From Rutidosis leptorrhynchoides (Eukaryota > Streptophyta > Magnoliopsida > Asterales > Asteraceae), in assembly GCF_046630445.1 (NCBI RefSeq), contig NC_092341.1, positions 33,808,501 to 33,872,500 of the forward strand: a DNA stretch of 64,000 nt, written 5' to 3'. Shown here piece after piece: positions 54,187 to 64,000 of this stretch. Numbering within the stretch: position 1 is the first letter of the stretch; every line of letters begins with the position of its first letter. The notes below the pieces were generated by a model. The model was given only the letters and a program-made list of their open reading frames with translations. It ran no database searches and had not been told where the DNA came from. A program made the translations under genes and the position numbers.

Positions 54187-55302
54187 CTATCACAAAAAGT
54201 CGAGTGAAAATTAACCTTTTTAATGGCCTATTTTGGAACGTCGTTGAATGTCAAATTGCAGTAAAGAATATTGGAACAAATTAAAAGTTGAGGCACCACT
54301 TGGACTAAACTCTGCATAACAGAATAAGAACATATGCCTAATAATATAATATGATAGAATAAATAGTGATCATATACATGCATCTATGTGCAACCAAAAC
54401 ATTAGCTATACACGCATACAGAACCCAAATTACTGTAAGGCCCCGTTTGTTTTTTTCTTATTAATTTCTGTTGTCTAAATTTAAATAAGACCGTTGTGAG
54501 GAATAAGTGACAAATAAATATTTAGTGTTTGTTTTATGTGTTGAATAACCATCTGAATAACAGAATTGACCCATGTATATGGGCAATTAATAGAGCAGTT
54601 ATTAAAGAGTCGGGTACTTAAATGGAAATTCACACTTATTTAAATTTTTTATTATTAAGATGTGCCTTATTTAATAAGTCAGAAACAAACACTTGTCAAT
54701 GACTTTCCTTATTAAGTTTCTTAAACTTTAGTCAATGAAGTCCTAATCAAACATGGCCTGACCTGTATATCAGGATTTGACCATATATAACACCCTAGAC
54801 GTATCTCACATCAGCTCTATATATGAGAGCTGTTGGGTTCATACGTATTCTTTGATCTAATAAAAACACATTGTACTCAATTTAAAGCAGCATCAGAACA
54901 AGAATGAGTAACCGCATAAGCAAACCAATAAAACTCTAGCTATATATATAAAATTGGTAGTGCATACAGTGAATATTAAATAAACAAAAAAATTCACACA
55001 GATAAATACAGTAAGCCTTTATTTATCTCCTTTATGACCGAATAATATACAATATATATTCTGATTCTTATTCCAAATCAGAGGACAAAATAACAACTAA
55101 TACTTCACATTTATCATTCACATTCAGTCAGACATTTAATCAAACACATAATCTGCATAAATCAATCAACAATGTCAGATATATGAAACTGTCCCTAATA
55201 GTAAGTAATAAATCAAACACCAAATTCAACTACATAAAGATCAAACATATGAAATGGCAAATTCGGTAAAAGAAATAAAAACGAAATCCAAAGATTAATT
55301 AC
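54187..55302 (-). other. Predicted 5'-UTR intron of IPK2
   Basis: On the minus strand a donor CCAG|GTAATT lies at 55303/55302. An acceptor TGTGATAG|AAAC lies just four bases before the ATG. A 5'-UTR intron would fit other plant IPK2 genes. The intron contains a hAT-type MITE at 54438-54759. Exact ends are inferred. Confidence 0.5.
54438..54759. mobile_element. hAT-type MITE in IPK2 intron
   Basis: Ends AGGCCCCGTTTGTTT and (inverted) AGGCCATGTTTGATT. Flanks TTACTGTA and GACCTGTA share the last five bases, as a decayed 8-bp duplication. About 320 bp, no ORF. Confidence 0.6.
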
Positions 55303-55430
55303 CTGGAGATTGAAGTAAAGTTGTTTATCTGTGGTTGAGAGAATGTCAACCGGTTTTGATGAACAATCGTAAGCGCGTTGATCCGAAAGTTGAGGGTTGT
55401 AAGTGTAAGAAATCTGCAAGTCCCTAATCT
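55303..55430 (-). promoter_or_regulatory. Predicted 5'-UTR exon and start region of IPK2
   Basis: Sequence upstream of the proposed donor. On the minus strand a TACGTCA (ACGT-core) element lies near 55465, and TATA-like AATATGTATA near 55440. The transcription start cannot be fixed from sequence alone. Confidence 0.35.
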
Positions 55431-55489
55431 TAATGAGGTATACATATTCAAGCCCTTGTATTATGACGTATTTCTAATGTTAGTTTACA

Positions 55490-55618
55490 AAACACTTATA
55501 AAACATAATAAACTCCAGCTACCAACTTAAAAAATAAGCTCCAGCTCCAGCTCCAGCTCTAGTCCATAAGCTCCAGCTCTAGCTATAAGCTTTAGCTAGT
55601 TTCATCCAAACACAACCG
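55490..55618. mobile_element. Truncated GGAGCT-repeat MITE
   Basis: Repeated AGCTCC units and a right edge CATCCAAACACAACC resemble one end of the element at 55791. It lies just upstream of the IPK2 5' region. Confidence 0.5.
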
Positions 55619-55790
55619 AGGAAGATTTCCGTTCTGTTTGTATTTCTAATTTTGGTTACGGTATTCTTTTTTTTTTTTTTCAAGTTTGTAAGTTAAGGGT
55701 TCAAAGATGTTATTTTTAAAATGCAAGGATTTTGAGTGTAATAAATTCGACAAGCCCATTGTGACGTCCCTCTCCGTAAGTAAACTTTAA

Positions 55791-56144
55791 GGGTGTGTTT
55801 GGACGAAAGTAGCTGGAGCTGGAGCTGGAGCTTATAGCTGGAGCTGGAGCTTATGAGTAGGAGCTGGAGCTGGAGCTGGAGCTTATTTTTGAAGCTGGTA
55901 GCTGGAGCTTATTATTTTTTATAAATGTTTGGTAAACTAGCTGGAGCTTATTTTTCAGTTCATAAGCTCTACTTTTTTTCATAAGCTACTACAAGTAGCT
56001 TATTTTTTCAGAGCTTATGATTTTCATAAGCTCTACTTTTTTTGTCTACCAAACAAAGCTTATGATTTGGAGCTTATTAAAATCATAAGCTCCAGCTCCC
56101 ATAAGCTTCAATAAGCTCCAATAAGCTACGCGCCAAACACACCC
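55791..56144. mobile_element. hAT-type MITE with GGAGCT/AGCTCC palindromic repeats
   Basis: Termini GGGTGTGTTTGG and CCAAACACACCC are perfect 12-bp inverted repeats. The interior is (AGCTGG)n on the left and AGCTCC/AAGCTT-type repeats on the right, so the whole 354 bp can fold back. The flanks do not show a clean 8-bp duplication. Confidence 0.75.
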
Positions 56145-56313
56145 TAAATTTGGTGCCTCGATTGTGCCACTTTCCTCTGTAGTCGCGTTATTCAAACTTT
56201 ATAAGTTTCGAATGAGATGAGATGGTTATTTCGAAATGATATTTGTTTTTGTTCGTTCGTAAAAAAAATCTAAAAACAGAAAAAGATAAAATAACATAAT
56301 CTCTAAAATGATA

Positions 56314-56575
56314 TTCTCTTGGTCCATTCTAAGTGTCATGTATTAATTTTTAAAATGTATTAATTTTTAAAAGTCTTTCTTCTTAATTTTAACTTTAAAT
56401 ATTTTTTCATTGTGTTATATATTAGTATTTGATGAAGATTGTATGAATAGATTGAATTTTAAATGCATTTTTATTAATATAACTTTTAGCAAGTATTAAA
56501 TAACACAATACAATATTTTAAAGTCAAATCTAATTCAAAAATCAAAACATGACACATAAAATTAGACGGATGGAG
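56314..56575. mobile_element. Stowaway-like MITE
   Basis: The left end CTCTTGGTCCATTCTAAGTG and inverted right end CTCCATCCGTCTAATTTTA both lead to GTGTCATGT. The flanking dinucleotide is TA on each side (56312-56313, 56576-56577). About 262 bp. CTCCNTCCGTC-type ends are typical of Tc1/mariner Stowaway MITEs. Confidence 0.5.
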
Positions 56576-56577
56576 TA

Positions 56578-57158
56578 CAAAAATCATTAGATTTTTATGT
56601 TACTTGAAATTCTATAACGATGTTACAAGATTATATGAATGTTGGTGAATATTGATAGTGTACCGCATCTTCGGAATATGACCAGATATACGTCAGCATA
56701 GATAAGTCATTACGAAGCAAAAAATTGAACTTTGGGTTACGAAGACATCCATACCTATAAGGCTCAAAGATATCAAGCTCAATTACTAGCCTCGTTCAAA
56801 GAGAAAATGGCAGAAAAACTCCTCTCACCTTTGTAGCTCATGCATCTAAAAGAAGGAAGGGAACAACCTTACTTTCCAAAGGTATAAGTAGACATTTTAG
56901 AAAAGTCAATGAACCCTTCCAAAGTTGTATCGAAAACAGACTAGACCGTAAGGGAGCTCACACTCCTTAATCTCTCGGTGGCGTAAAGTAAGACCAATTT
57001 TGCTACCTTTGAAGAATCTCCAACAAGAGGTTCAACTCCTTTTCACTCACCTTTTTTATTCTGCCTTCGTGATTAGAATCACTTAGCCATATCTATTCGA
57101 TAGGGTGCGCCGGAAAGTGCAAAAACAAATACGCTCGCATCTCTTTCAAGAGTATCCT
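56578..57158. other. Unassigned sequence
   Basis: Lower in AT than the LTRs, with only short ORFs. It is interrupted by the TRIM at 57164 and continues after it as CTTCTCCATATTC. It may be degraded transposon coding sequence; I cannot support a call. Confidence 0.3.
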
Positions 57159-57163
57159 TACCT
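57159..57163. other. Target-site duplication (TACCT), left
   Basis: Repeated at 57687-57691. Confidence 0.9.
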
Positions 57164-57686
57164 TGTAGGATCGATTGCAGGTCCACTAACATGTCATGCA
57201 TATAAGCCATGAGCCCCTTAGTACTCTAAAACCAATTGGTGATAGAGGGAGGTTCCCATAAGCTTATACACACACATTTATTTCTTTCAATTTCCGATGT
57301 GGGACACAATGAACTGATTAGATCCAACAATCACCCCCTAATCATTTTGTTCATGCACTCGTATCATATAGCGTGACTAATCCCGGACATGTTCATTTAC
57401 ATCTTGACTTTTCCCGGACACCCAACCTCTTTCCCTGATCACGTTCAGGTCATCCCGATTTGAACTGCCGCTGCCACAATAATCACACCCGTGCCACCTG
57501 GTCTGATACCACTCATAGGATCAATTGAGGTCCACTAACATGCCATGCATATAAGCTCAAGAGTTCTCTAGTACTCTAATACCAATTGTTGATAGCGGGA
57601 GGTCCCCATAAGCTTATATACACACATATGTTGCTTTCACTTTTCGATGTACTCCGTAGAACACAATGAACCGATTAGATCCAACA
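57164..57686 (-). mobile_element. Complete TRIM (miniature LTR retrotransposon), 523 bp
   Basis: Direct repeats 57164-57329 (166 bp) and 57514-57686 (173 bp) act as LTRs; on the minus strand they start TGTTGGATC. The PBS (minus strand TGGTATCAGACC, plus-strand 57500-57511) lies two bases from the right LTR. The PPT (minus strand TTAGGGGGTGAT, about 57330-57341) adjoins the left LTR. Exact TACCT duplication. It has no coding capacity, as expected for TRIMs, which use proteins of other elements. The right LTR's inner end reads TG where CA is expected. Confidence 0.92.
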
Positions 57687-57691
57687 TACCT
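57687..57691. other. Target-site duplication (TACCT), right
   Basis: Matches 57159-57163. Confidence 0.9.
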
Positions 57692-57843
57692 TCTCCATAT
57701 TCAACTCCTATCTCGTTTAATAATTAGAAAAAAATATTAATTTGAATAAGTAAATAAAAAAAGAAAAGAAAATAATGATTTATTATATGTGCCGCCATAT
57801 ACAACAAGGAATTTGAGTCGATGATCCGAATATATATATGAAA

Positions 57844-59114
57844 TGTCCCGTTCATATTGATTATAAACGTTCCATATTAATTGATTTCGTCGCGAGGTTT
57901 TGACCTCTATATGAGACGTTTTTCAAAGACTGCATTCATTTTTAAAACAACCATAACCTTTATTTTATCGATAAAGGTTTTAAAAAAAAAACATTACGTA
58001 GATTATCAAATAATGATAATCTAAAATATACCGCTTACACACGACCATTACATAATGGTTTACAATAAAAATATATTACATCGAAATAAGTTTCTTGAAT
58101 GCAGTTTTTACACAATATCATACAATCATGGACTTCAAATCTTGTCCTTATTTTAGTATGCAACAGCGGAAGCTCTTAATAATCACCTAAGAATAAACAT
58201 GCTTTAAACGTCAATAAAAATGTTGGTGAGTTATAGGTTTAACCTATATATATCAAATCGTAATAATAGACCACAAGATTTCATCTTTCAATAACATACA
58301 ATATGTATAAAAATCATTCATATGTTGAACACCTGGTAACCGACATTAAAAAAATGCATATAGAATATCCCCAAAACAGAAATCCATCTGTATTAATAAC
58401 TCGAAGTACTAAGCATACCATTTTCCAGTATGAGGGGAGTTAGTGCCCGTAGATCTACCTTTAGGATTCGCGTCAATTAGGGTGTCTGTTCCCTAATTCT
58501 TAGGCTACCAAGCTAAAAGGGTGATATTCGGTATTCATAATCCAATATAGAATGTAATTTCAAGTACTTGTGTCTATTTTGTAAAACATTTACAAAACTG
58601 CATGTATTCTCATCCCAAAAATATTAGATTTAAAAGTGGGACTATAACTCACTTTCACAGATTTTTACTTTGCCGAAAATAAGACTTGGCCACTGGTCGA
58701 TTCACGAACCTATAACAAATATGTACATATGTATCAAAGTATGATCAAAATATAATCACAACATTTTTTTATTACGTTTTAATGATTCGAGTTTGTTAAG
58801 TCAGCAGTCCTCGTTAGTAACCTACAACTAGTTGTCCAAAGTTAGATGTACATAAATAAAGCAATATATATTATCTCGAATCAATCCACGACCTCATGTA
58901 TACAAGTCTCAGGCTAGATCACAACTCAAAGTATATATAATATTTTGGAATCAACCTCAACCCTGTATAGCTAACTCCAACATTACAGCATATAGAGTGT
59001 CTATGGTTGTTCCGAAATATATATATAGATGGGTCGGTATGATATGTCAAAACATTGTATTCGTGTCTACGGTATCCCAAGATTACATAGTATATGTTAG
59101 AATACATGTATAAT
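57844..59114 (-). mobile_element. Truncated Tekay-like LTR, minus strand
   Basis: On the minus strand it ends CGGGACA at 57844. It shares ordered motifs with the other LTRs: the CTCGCGAC/GAGGTCAAAA block, GGTTACCAGGTGTTCAA, CGCGAATCCTAAAG, and the GGTTCGTGAATCG region near 58700. 58880-59085 matches 41110-41340. No partner LTR or internal region is present; an Athila LTR piece cuts it at 59115. Confidence 0.7.
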
Positions 59115-59715
59115 TGATAATGCTAAAAACGAACATATATTTCATAGCATTATCCCTCAAGATAGACAAGTTTTTAGTTGCAATTGTTCTATTTACAAGT
59201 GATATTCATTTGTATAATAAAAAGTGAAGACAAAAGACAGATTCGACGAATTAAAGACGCAAACGACCAAAAAGCTCAAAAGTACAAAGTACAATCAAAG
59301 TGGTTCAAATTATTGATGAAAAACGTCTCAAAATTAGAAGAGTACAAGCCGCAAAATGCAAAATACAAGATATTAAATTGTACGAAAGGACGTTCGAAAA
59401 TCCGGAACCGGGACCAGAGTCAACTCTCAACGTTCGACGCAACGGACTAAAAATTACAAGTCAACTATACACATGAATATAATATAATATATAATTAATT
59501 CTTAAAATTATATATATATATATATTATATTATTATATAAAACCGTCGGCAAGAAGAAAACAACCAAAGTTGAGCTGTCCCAGGGGGCCATGCGATCGCA
59601 TGGCCTGGCAGTTATAAACCCATGCGATCGCATGGTGAACAGAATTAAGTGACATCCTATAAATTTCGCAGTTTTTGATCAAATGTTTACATCTTTTTCT
59701 TTCTTCAATCTCTCA
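59115..59715 (+). mobile_element. Truncated Athila LTR
   Basis: It starts TGATAATGCT like the LTRs at 8036 and 21301 and follows them for about 450 bp. It then carries CATGCGATCGCATG palindromes where those carry GACTCGCGG palindromes. It stops about 600 bp in, fused to integrase sequence. Confidence 0.85.
59588..59635. promoter_or_regulatory. GCGATCGC palindromic dyad in Athila LTR fragment
   Basis: CCATGCGATCGCATGG at 59588-59603 and 59620-59635, centres 32 bp apart. TATAAA starts at 59658, 22 bp on. Confidence 0.8.
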
Positions 59716-60388
59716 CGTTTGGATATGAGCACCGCATATCATCCGCAAACTGACGGGCAGAGTGAAAGAACAATTCAGACTCTTGAAGACATGCTCAGGG
59801 CATGTGTGATCGATTTTGGAAACGGATGGGATAAATATCTACCATTAGCAGAATTCTCGTATAATAATAGTTATCATGCGAGCATTAAAGCTGCACCATT
59901 CGAAGCACTGTATGGAAGGAAGTGTAGATCCCCTATCTGTTGGAATGAAGTAGGAGATCGACAATTAACTGGTCCCGAGATCATCCATGAAACTACTGAG
60001 AAGATAGTGCAAATCAAGGAAAGATTGAAAACAGCCCGTAGTCGCCAAAAGAGCTACACCGATGTTCGAAGGAAACCATTAGAGTTTCAGATCGGTGACA
60101 TGGTTATGCTAAAGGGGTACATAATTCATTTCACGTCTCAAACCTCAAGAAATGTCTTGCAAAGGAAGATCTCACCATTCCTCTTGAAGAAATCCAAGTC
60201 GACGAGAAACTACAATTCATAGAAGAACCAGTCGAAATCATGGACCGTGAAGTTAAACAACTCAAGCAGAGCAACATACCATTCGTCAAGGTTCGTTGGA
60301 ATGCTCGAAGGGGTCCCGAATTTACTTGGGAACGAGAGGATCAGATGAAACAAAAGTATCCACATTTGTTTCCCGACAACGCAAAATA
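59716..60388 (+). pseudogene. Chromovirus integrase 3' fragment
   Basis: It reads [19 protein letters not shown] (catalytic Glu region) and on through the C-terminal part to [21 protein letters not shown] deletion of about 150 bases and a frameshift near 60115 follow. It then reads the chromodomain-like end [14 protein letters not shown] and a stop at about 60386-60388. The HHCC finger and both catalytic Asp are absent. It joins directly to the Athila LTR piece on its left. Confidence 0.88.
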
Positions 60389-60400
60389 GGTACAACTTTA

Positions 60401-60435
60401 AAATTTCGGGACGAAATTTATTTAACGGGTAGGTA
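60401..60435 (+). promoter_or_regulatory. PPT-adjacent hairpin and PPT
   Basis: A perfect 8-bp stem with loop GGA (60401-60419), then TTAACGGGTAGGTAC-type PPT and the LTR at 60436. Confidence 0.75.
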
Positions 60436-60939
60436 CTGTAACGACCAGGATTTTCCGATCGTTTTATACTTATGAGATTAATATTTACATAAAATAAACC
60501 TTACCAACATGATAAGCAATCCAAACTGTTGAGACTTATGTTTTTGAAAAGAGTTTCACACAACGTTTGACCGTCCAATTTGACAGATGATATCACGAAC
60601 TATATAACACACGATAATTATACGATTATGTATATGTACATATCTATACATATTTAACATGATTTAAGGATGGTTTAACATTTCATTGTGAACTAACAAC
60701 AATGAGTTATAAGTATACTTTGAGACCACACACTTAAGTTTTCAAAACGATAACTATATGTAATGTTCTTTGACATATATACTTACAATCTATAACGTGT
60801 TGGTGATCTATGTCACCAATATGATTTAAGTGTAATGGGATTAATTTGTAACAAAAATAATCTTGATAAATATCGAACAAGTTTGGGGAAGTGTGGAGTG
60901 CACACTTGTTTGAACTTATCTTGATTATGACGGGGGTTC

Positions 60940-61011
60940 GGGGGCAGCGCCCCCGATAAGCGGGGTCTAAGGGGTGGCAACCCCTGGCGGGGTCCAAGGG
61001 GCAGAGCCCCT
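60940..61011. repeat. Three GC-rich hairpins in tandem
   Basis: GGGGGCAGCGCCCCC (60940-60954), AGGGGTGGCAACCCCT (60970-60985) and AGGGGCAGAGCCCCT (60997-61011), separated by GGGGTC-containing spacers, in otherwise AT-rich sequence. Confidence 0.9.
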
Positions 61012-62122
61012 GGCTGGGGGTCGAGCTGCCAGGTCAGCTGGAAATTTTTTTTTTTTGGGCTAACATTGCTTTATTAAAAATGTCTTAAAATTTTATTTTG
61101 GCCCGGTTTGACCCAAAAATAAAAGCCCAGTTTTTGAGCCTCTTTTACAGTTATAAACCTGTCCATATTTGAATTCTTGTTCCGATTCCTCAAAATTTCT
61201 ACAAGTATATCTAGGGTATATGTAACCGTATCATACCCAGCTTCTATACGTATTTACTATTGGTATATACCAACAATAAACTTCAATGATCAGCCACTAG
61301 ACATGATGTTACATGTGGGAACCAGCCATTTAACCTCATGTGTGACTTTTGTGCAAGAAAACAAACTAAATCTCCTATATATCCATCCCATAATCATGCT
61401 ATTTTGCACACACACACATACAATTTCATTTCCAATTTTCTTTCAAGTTAATTCACTCCCTAATCTCTCTTCATTTACCTACTCAAGAACGTATCAATAT
61501 AGTCATCCGATTTCAAGGAGATTACTTCCAATTTTTCAATCCCACTCCACCACTCTTTTGACTCCAAGATTTTTCTTACCTTTTCCAGTAGCTTTGTCCA
61601 AGTAACTTGAGGTAGTAACCTTATTCATAACCTTATTCGATTCATATTTATATAGCTATCTTATTTTATGTTGTAAAATTTTAACAACAAGAATATAGTT
61701 TGAGTGATTTCAAACTTGTTCGCAAACTAAATAGATCCTTCTAATTTGATTTTTAAAAAACACTTCAAGACCTGTAATATATCATATTATGACAAAATCG
61801 GATTAATCATATTTTGGCTAATTAACATAATATTTAATATATATATTTACTTATGATTTGATTTTATATATTTCAGGACCACCCGTAAACAACACGAGAA
61901 GATTAATCATAAGACCTCATGATTGTACGCAACACGTCATTTGACAACACGGTACTTTATGTACGCAACACGTCACTTGACAACATGGTACCATGGGTCG
62001 AGATTAATTCTGATCAATACGAATACGATGGGGTCTTTATTTATTTTATTTAAGCAACTAATTGTGGACCACTAACATCGGACTGCTAACTACGGACTAA
62101 GAAAATATTAAAAGTATTAAAA

Positions 62123-62124
<2 letters not shown>

Positions 62125-62211
<87 letters not shown>
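62125..62211. repeat. (TA)n microsatellite
   Basis: About 87 bases of TA within the LTR. Confidence 0.95.
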
Positions 62212-62212
<1 letters not shown>

Positions 62213-63130
62213 CGATTACTTAAAAAGAAAATATGTTGATATATTATATATATGGTTAGGTTTGTGATATCAATCGGAGACCAAGTCGTGTTTATTACCT
62301 TCAAGGCAAAAGTGAGTATATAGTCCCACTTTTAAACTCTAAATATTTCGGGATGAGAATACATGCATTTTATGATTTACGTTATGGACACAAGTGATTA
62401 AAAATATATATTCTACGTTGAGTTGTACCACTGGCATACTTCCCTGTAGCTTGGTAACTATTATTTACATGAGGTATTGTAAACGCGAATCCTGTTGATA
62501 GATCTATCGGGCCTGACAACCCCAACTGGACTGGACGACCAGTATTCAATGGTTGCACAGTACTTCGTTTCGGTGACTACACTTGGTACGGTGTAGTAAG
62601 ATTTCATAATAAAGGGAATATGCGACGTTGATTAAATGTTAAGTATGGTTATCAAGTGCTCAACAACTTAGAATATTTTTATTAAAACGCTTATATATGA
62701 AATCTTGTGGTCTATATTTATAACGCTGCCGGCATTAAACCTATATCTCACCAACTTTATGTTGACGTTTTAAGCATGTTTATTCTCAGGTGATAACTAA
62801 AAGCTTCCGCTGCAACATGTTGAATTTAAGCAAGATCTTGAGTATGCATATTTGTGTCAAAAATAAAACTGCATATCGGAGGATTTGTAATGTAAAATAT
62901 GTTGGAGGTCGTATTGTTATTATCACATGTAAAGTTTTTAAGTCTAAGATTATCGCTAAACGATAATCATTATTAAGTTGTTTAAACCTTGTATTTGTAA
63001 TAAAAGCTATGGTTTGTATTGTAAAAACGAATGCAGTTTTTGAAGAATGTCGCATATAGAGGTCAATACCTCGCGATGAAATCATATGTTATTGTATTCA
63101 TCCTTATAGTTAAGGTCGGGTTATGACATG

Positions 63131-63148
63131 TGGTATCAGAGCGTTGGT
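63131..63148 (+). other. Primer-binding site (tRNA-Met type)
   Basis: TGGTATCAGAGCGTTGGT, two bases after the LTR end. Confidence 0.9.
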
Positions 63149-63319
63149 CTTAGAGAACCAGAAAATTTGCATTAGTGTGTCTTATCGAGTTTGTTAGGAT
63201 GCATTAGTGAGTCTGGAATTTGACCGTGTTTGATTTCGAAAACTATTGCTTATCCTTGTTAGTTAAAAATTAATATGTAAATATTATGTGGTATTAACGT
63301 GCTAGTTGTTATGTGATAG

Positions 63320-63718
63320 ATGTCTGGCTTAGAACTTATTATCACATTCAGCGACTCCGAACCAGAATCTTCAGATGGTGTTCCAGTCATTAACCTATCC
63401 GATGATGAAAACGACACATTTGGGGAAGACTCACAAGTTCCGGGTGAATCAATTGAAGAGGAACCAGAAAGTGATTCTGAGGAGGAAGAAATACAGGAAA
63501 TTACGAAAGACAAGTTCGAACGAGGAAAGAAACGAAAGGCTGCTGAAATGGAAAATCCAAATCCCGAGTCTAGAGAGAATGTTGTCGCACCAACTCCACC
63601 AGATACTTCCACACCTATTCCCACTATTCCTATTAGTTCTATCCCGACATCCAGTTCTTCGGTTCCTCAGCCAAAACGCAGGGAGACAACCAGGATAACC
63701 TTTAAGCGATTTCTTTGA
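63320..63718 (+). CDS. Extra acidic ORF upstream of gag (second copy)
   Basis: 132 residues from the ATG at 63320. An acidic Glu/Asp/Ser-rich first half ends in EIQEITKDKF, followed by a basic KKRK, then a Pro/Thr/Ser-rich stretch and a basic end. The motif and position match the ORF at 4049-4588. It is predicted to be soluble; the KKRK block could be a nuclear localisation signal. The gag of this element would begin just beyond the window, judging from the spacing at 4867-5037. Confidence 0.55.
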   Translation: MSGLELIITFSDSEPESSDGVPVINLSDDENDTFGEDSQVPGESIEEEPESDSEEEEIQEITKDKFERGKKRKAAEMENPNPESRENVVAPTPPDTSTPIPTIPISSIPTSSSSVPQPKRRETTRITFKRFL

Positions 63719-63930
63719 ACACAAACGCTTTGGGTTAAATGATGCGCTGTTGTTTTAAACCATGGGATCATATAATGTTTTGTATAATATTACTAGTGTG
63801 GTTTGCTTAATGTTTGATGTAAGATAAGCATATGTAAAATAGTGAAGTGTGAAATGCAATAATTTTCCATGGTTAAGTATTATTTGGATGGTAGTAATTG
63901 ATTTTCGTACTAAGCTATTAAGTATGAACT

Positions 63931-63944
63931 TTAACGGGTTGGTA
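63931..63944 (+). promoter_or_regulatory. PPT-like motif upstream of gag
   Basis: TTAACGGGTTGGTA, one base different from the motif at 4867; the following sequence also matches 4881-4930. Confidence 0.4.
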
Positions 63945-64000
63945 CTACCCTAGATATAATTATAAAACGCTAATAAGAAGAAAAGGCTTTTATAATAATA

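Larger units (their letters stand above)
60436..63128 (+). mobile_element. Tekay-like LTR (2.7 kb) shared by two element bodies
   Basis: It starts TGTAACGACCAGG after a PPT and ends GGTCGGGTTATGACA before a PBS at 63131. It therefore follows one internal region (integrase end) and precedes another (PBS, acidic ORF). It contains three GC-rich hairpins (60940-61011), a TATA-like CTATATAT near 61374 with a CT-rich leader, and a TA tract (62125-62211). The 62270-62790 part matches 3411-3960. Confidence 0.8.

Overview
The window is plant nuclear DNA, from a eudicot and probably an Asteraceae. The family guess is inference from the style of the LTR retrotransposons. The one clear host gene is a single-coding-exon inositol polyphosphate multikinase (IPK2 type) on the minus strand at about 53.3-55.4 kb. 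Almost everything else is transposable elements, largely nested in one another. No prokaryotic system, CRISPR array, rRNA or intact tRNA gene was seen.

Layout. (1) 1-26.2 kb: a chromodomain-bearing Ty3/gypsy element (Tekay-like chromovirus). It has a long LTR at 466-4080, an extra acidic ORF upstream of gag, a frameshifted gag-pol and a short 3' LTR at 24726-26238. Its pol is split between RNase H and integrase by a complete 15.3-kb Athila-type element (8036-23290, target duplication CACAG). That Athila has nearly identical LTRs and a gag-pol frame broken only by stop codons. (2) 26.2-27.1 kb: a long inverted-repeat (foldback) element. (3) 27.2-51.1 kb: a three-level nest. A tRNA-like SINE (14-bp target duplication) was split by a large non-autonomous LTR element (27299-50877, duplication CATGA). 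That element was then split by a second, opposite-strand non-autonomous LTR element (35712-45897, duplication GAGCT). (4) 51.1-57.8 kb: the host-gene island, with IPK2, small MITEs, a second SINE copy and a complete 523-bp TRIM (duplication TACCT). (5) 57.8-64 kb: a patchwork of a reversed Tekay LTR piece, a truncated Athila LTR, an integrase 3' fragment, and another LTR followed by a PBS and the acidic upstream ORF of an element that runs off the window.

The most interesting pattern lies in the LTR promoters. Four LTRs from three lineages carry two copies of the perfect palindrome CATGCGATCGCATG, with centres exactly 32 bp apart (about three helical turns). The pair ends 21-23 bp before a TATA-like box. 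The two LTRs of the complete Athila keep the same geometry (31 bp, 22 bp) but use a different palindrome, CCGCGACTCGCGG. Symmetry and spacing are kept while the sequence is replaced, which suggests a shared dimer-binding promoter module. Further recurring signals are a hairpin next to the polypurine tract in all Tekay-like elements, a second PPT-like copy upstream of gag in four elements, repeated PPT-like motifs in the Athila, conserved ORF remnants in the two non-autonomous elements, and a 57-residue two-helix membrane-protein ORF antisense to one of them. All comparisons were made by eye.
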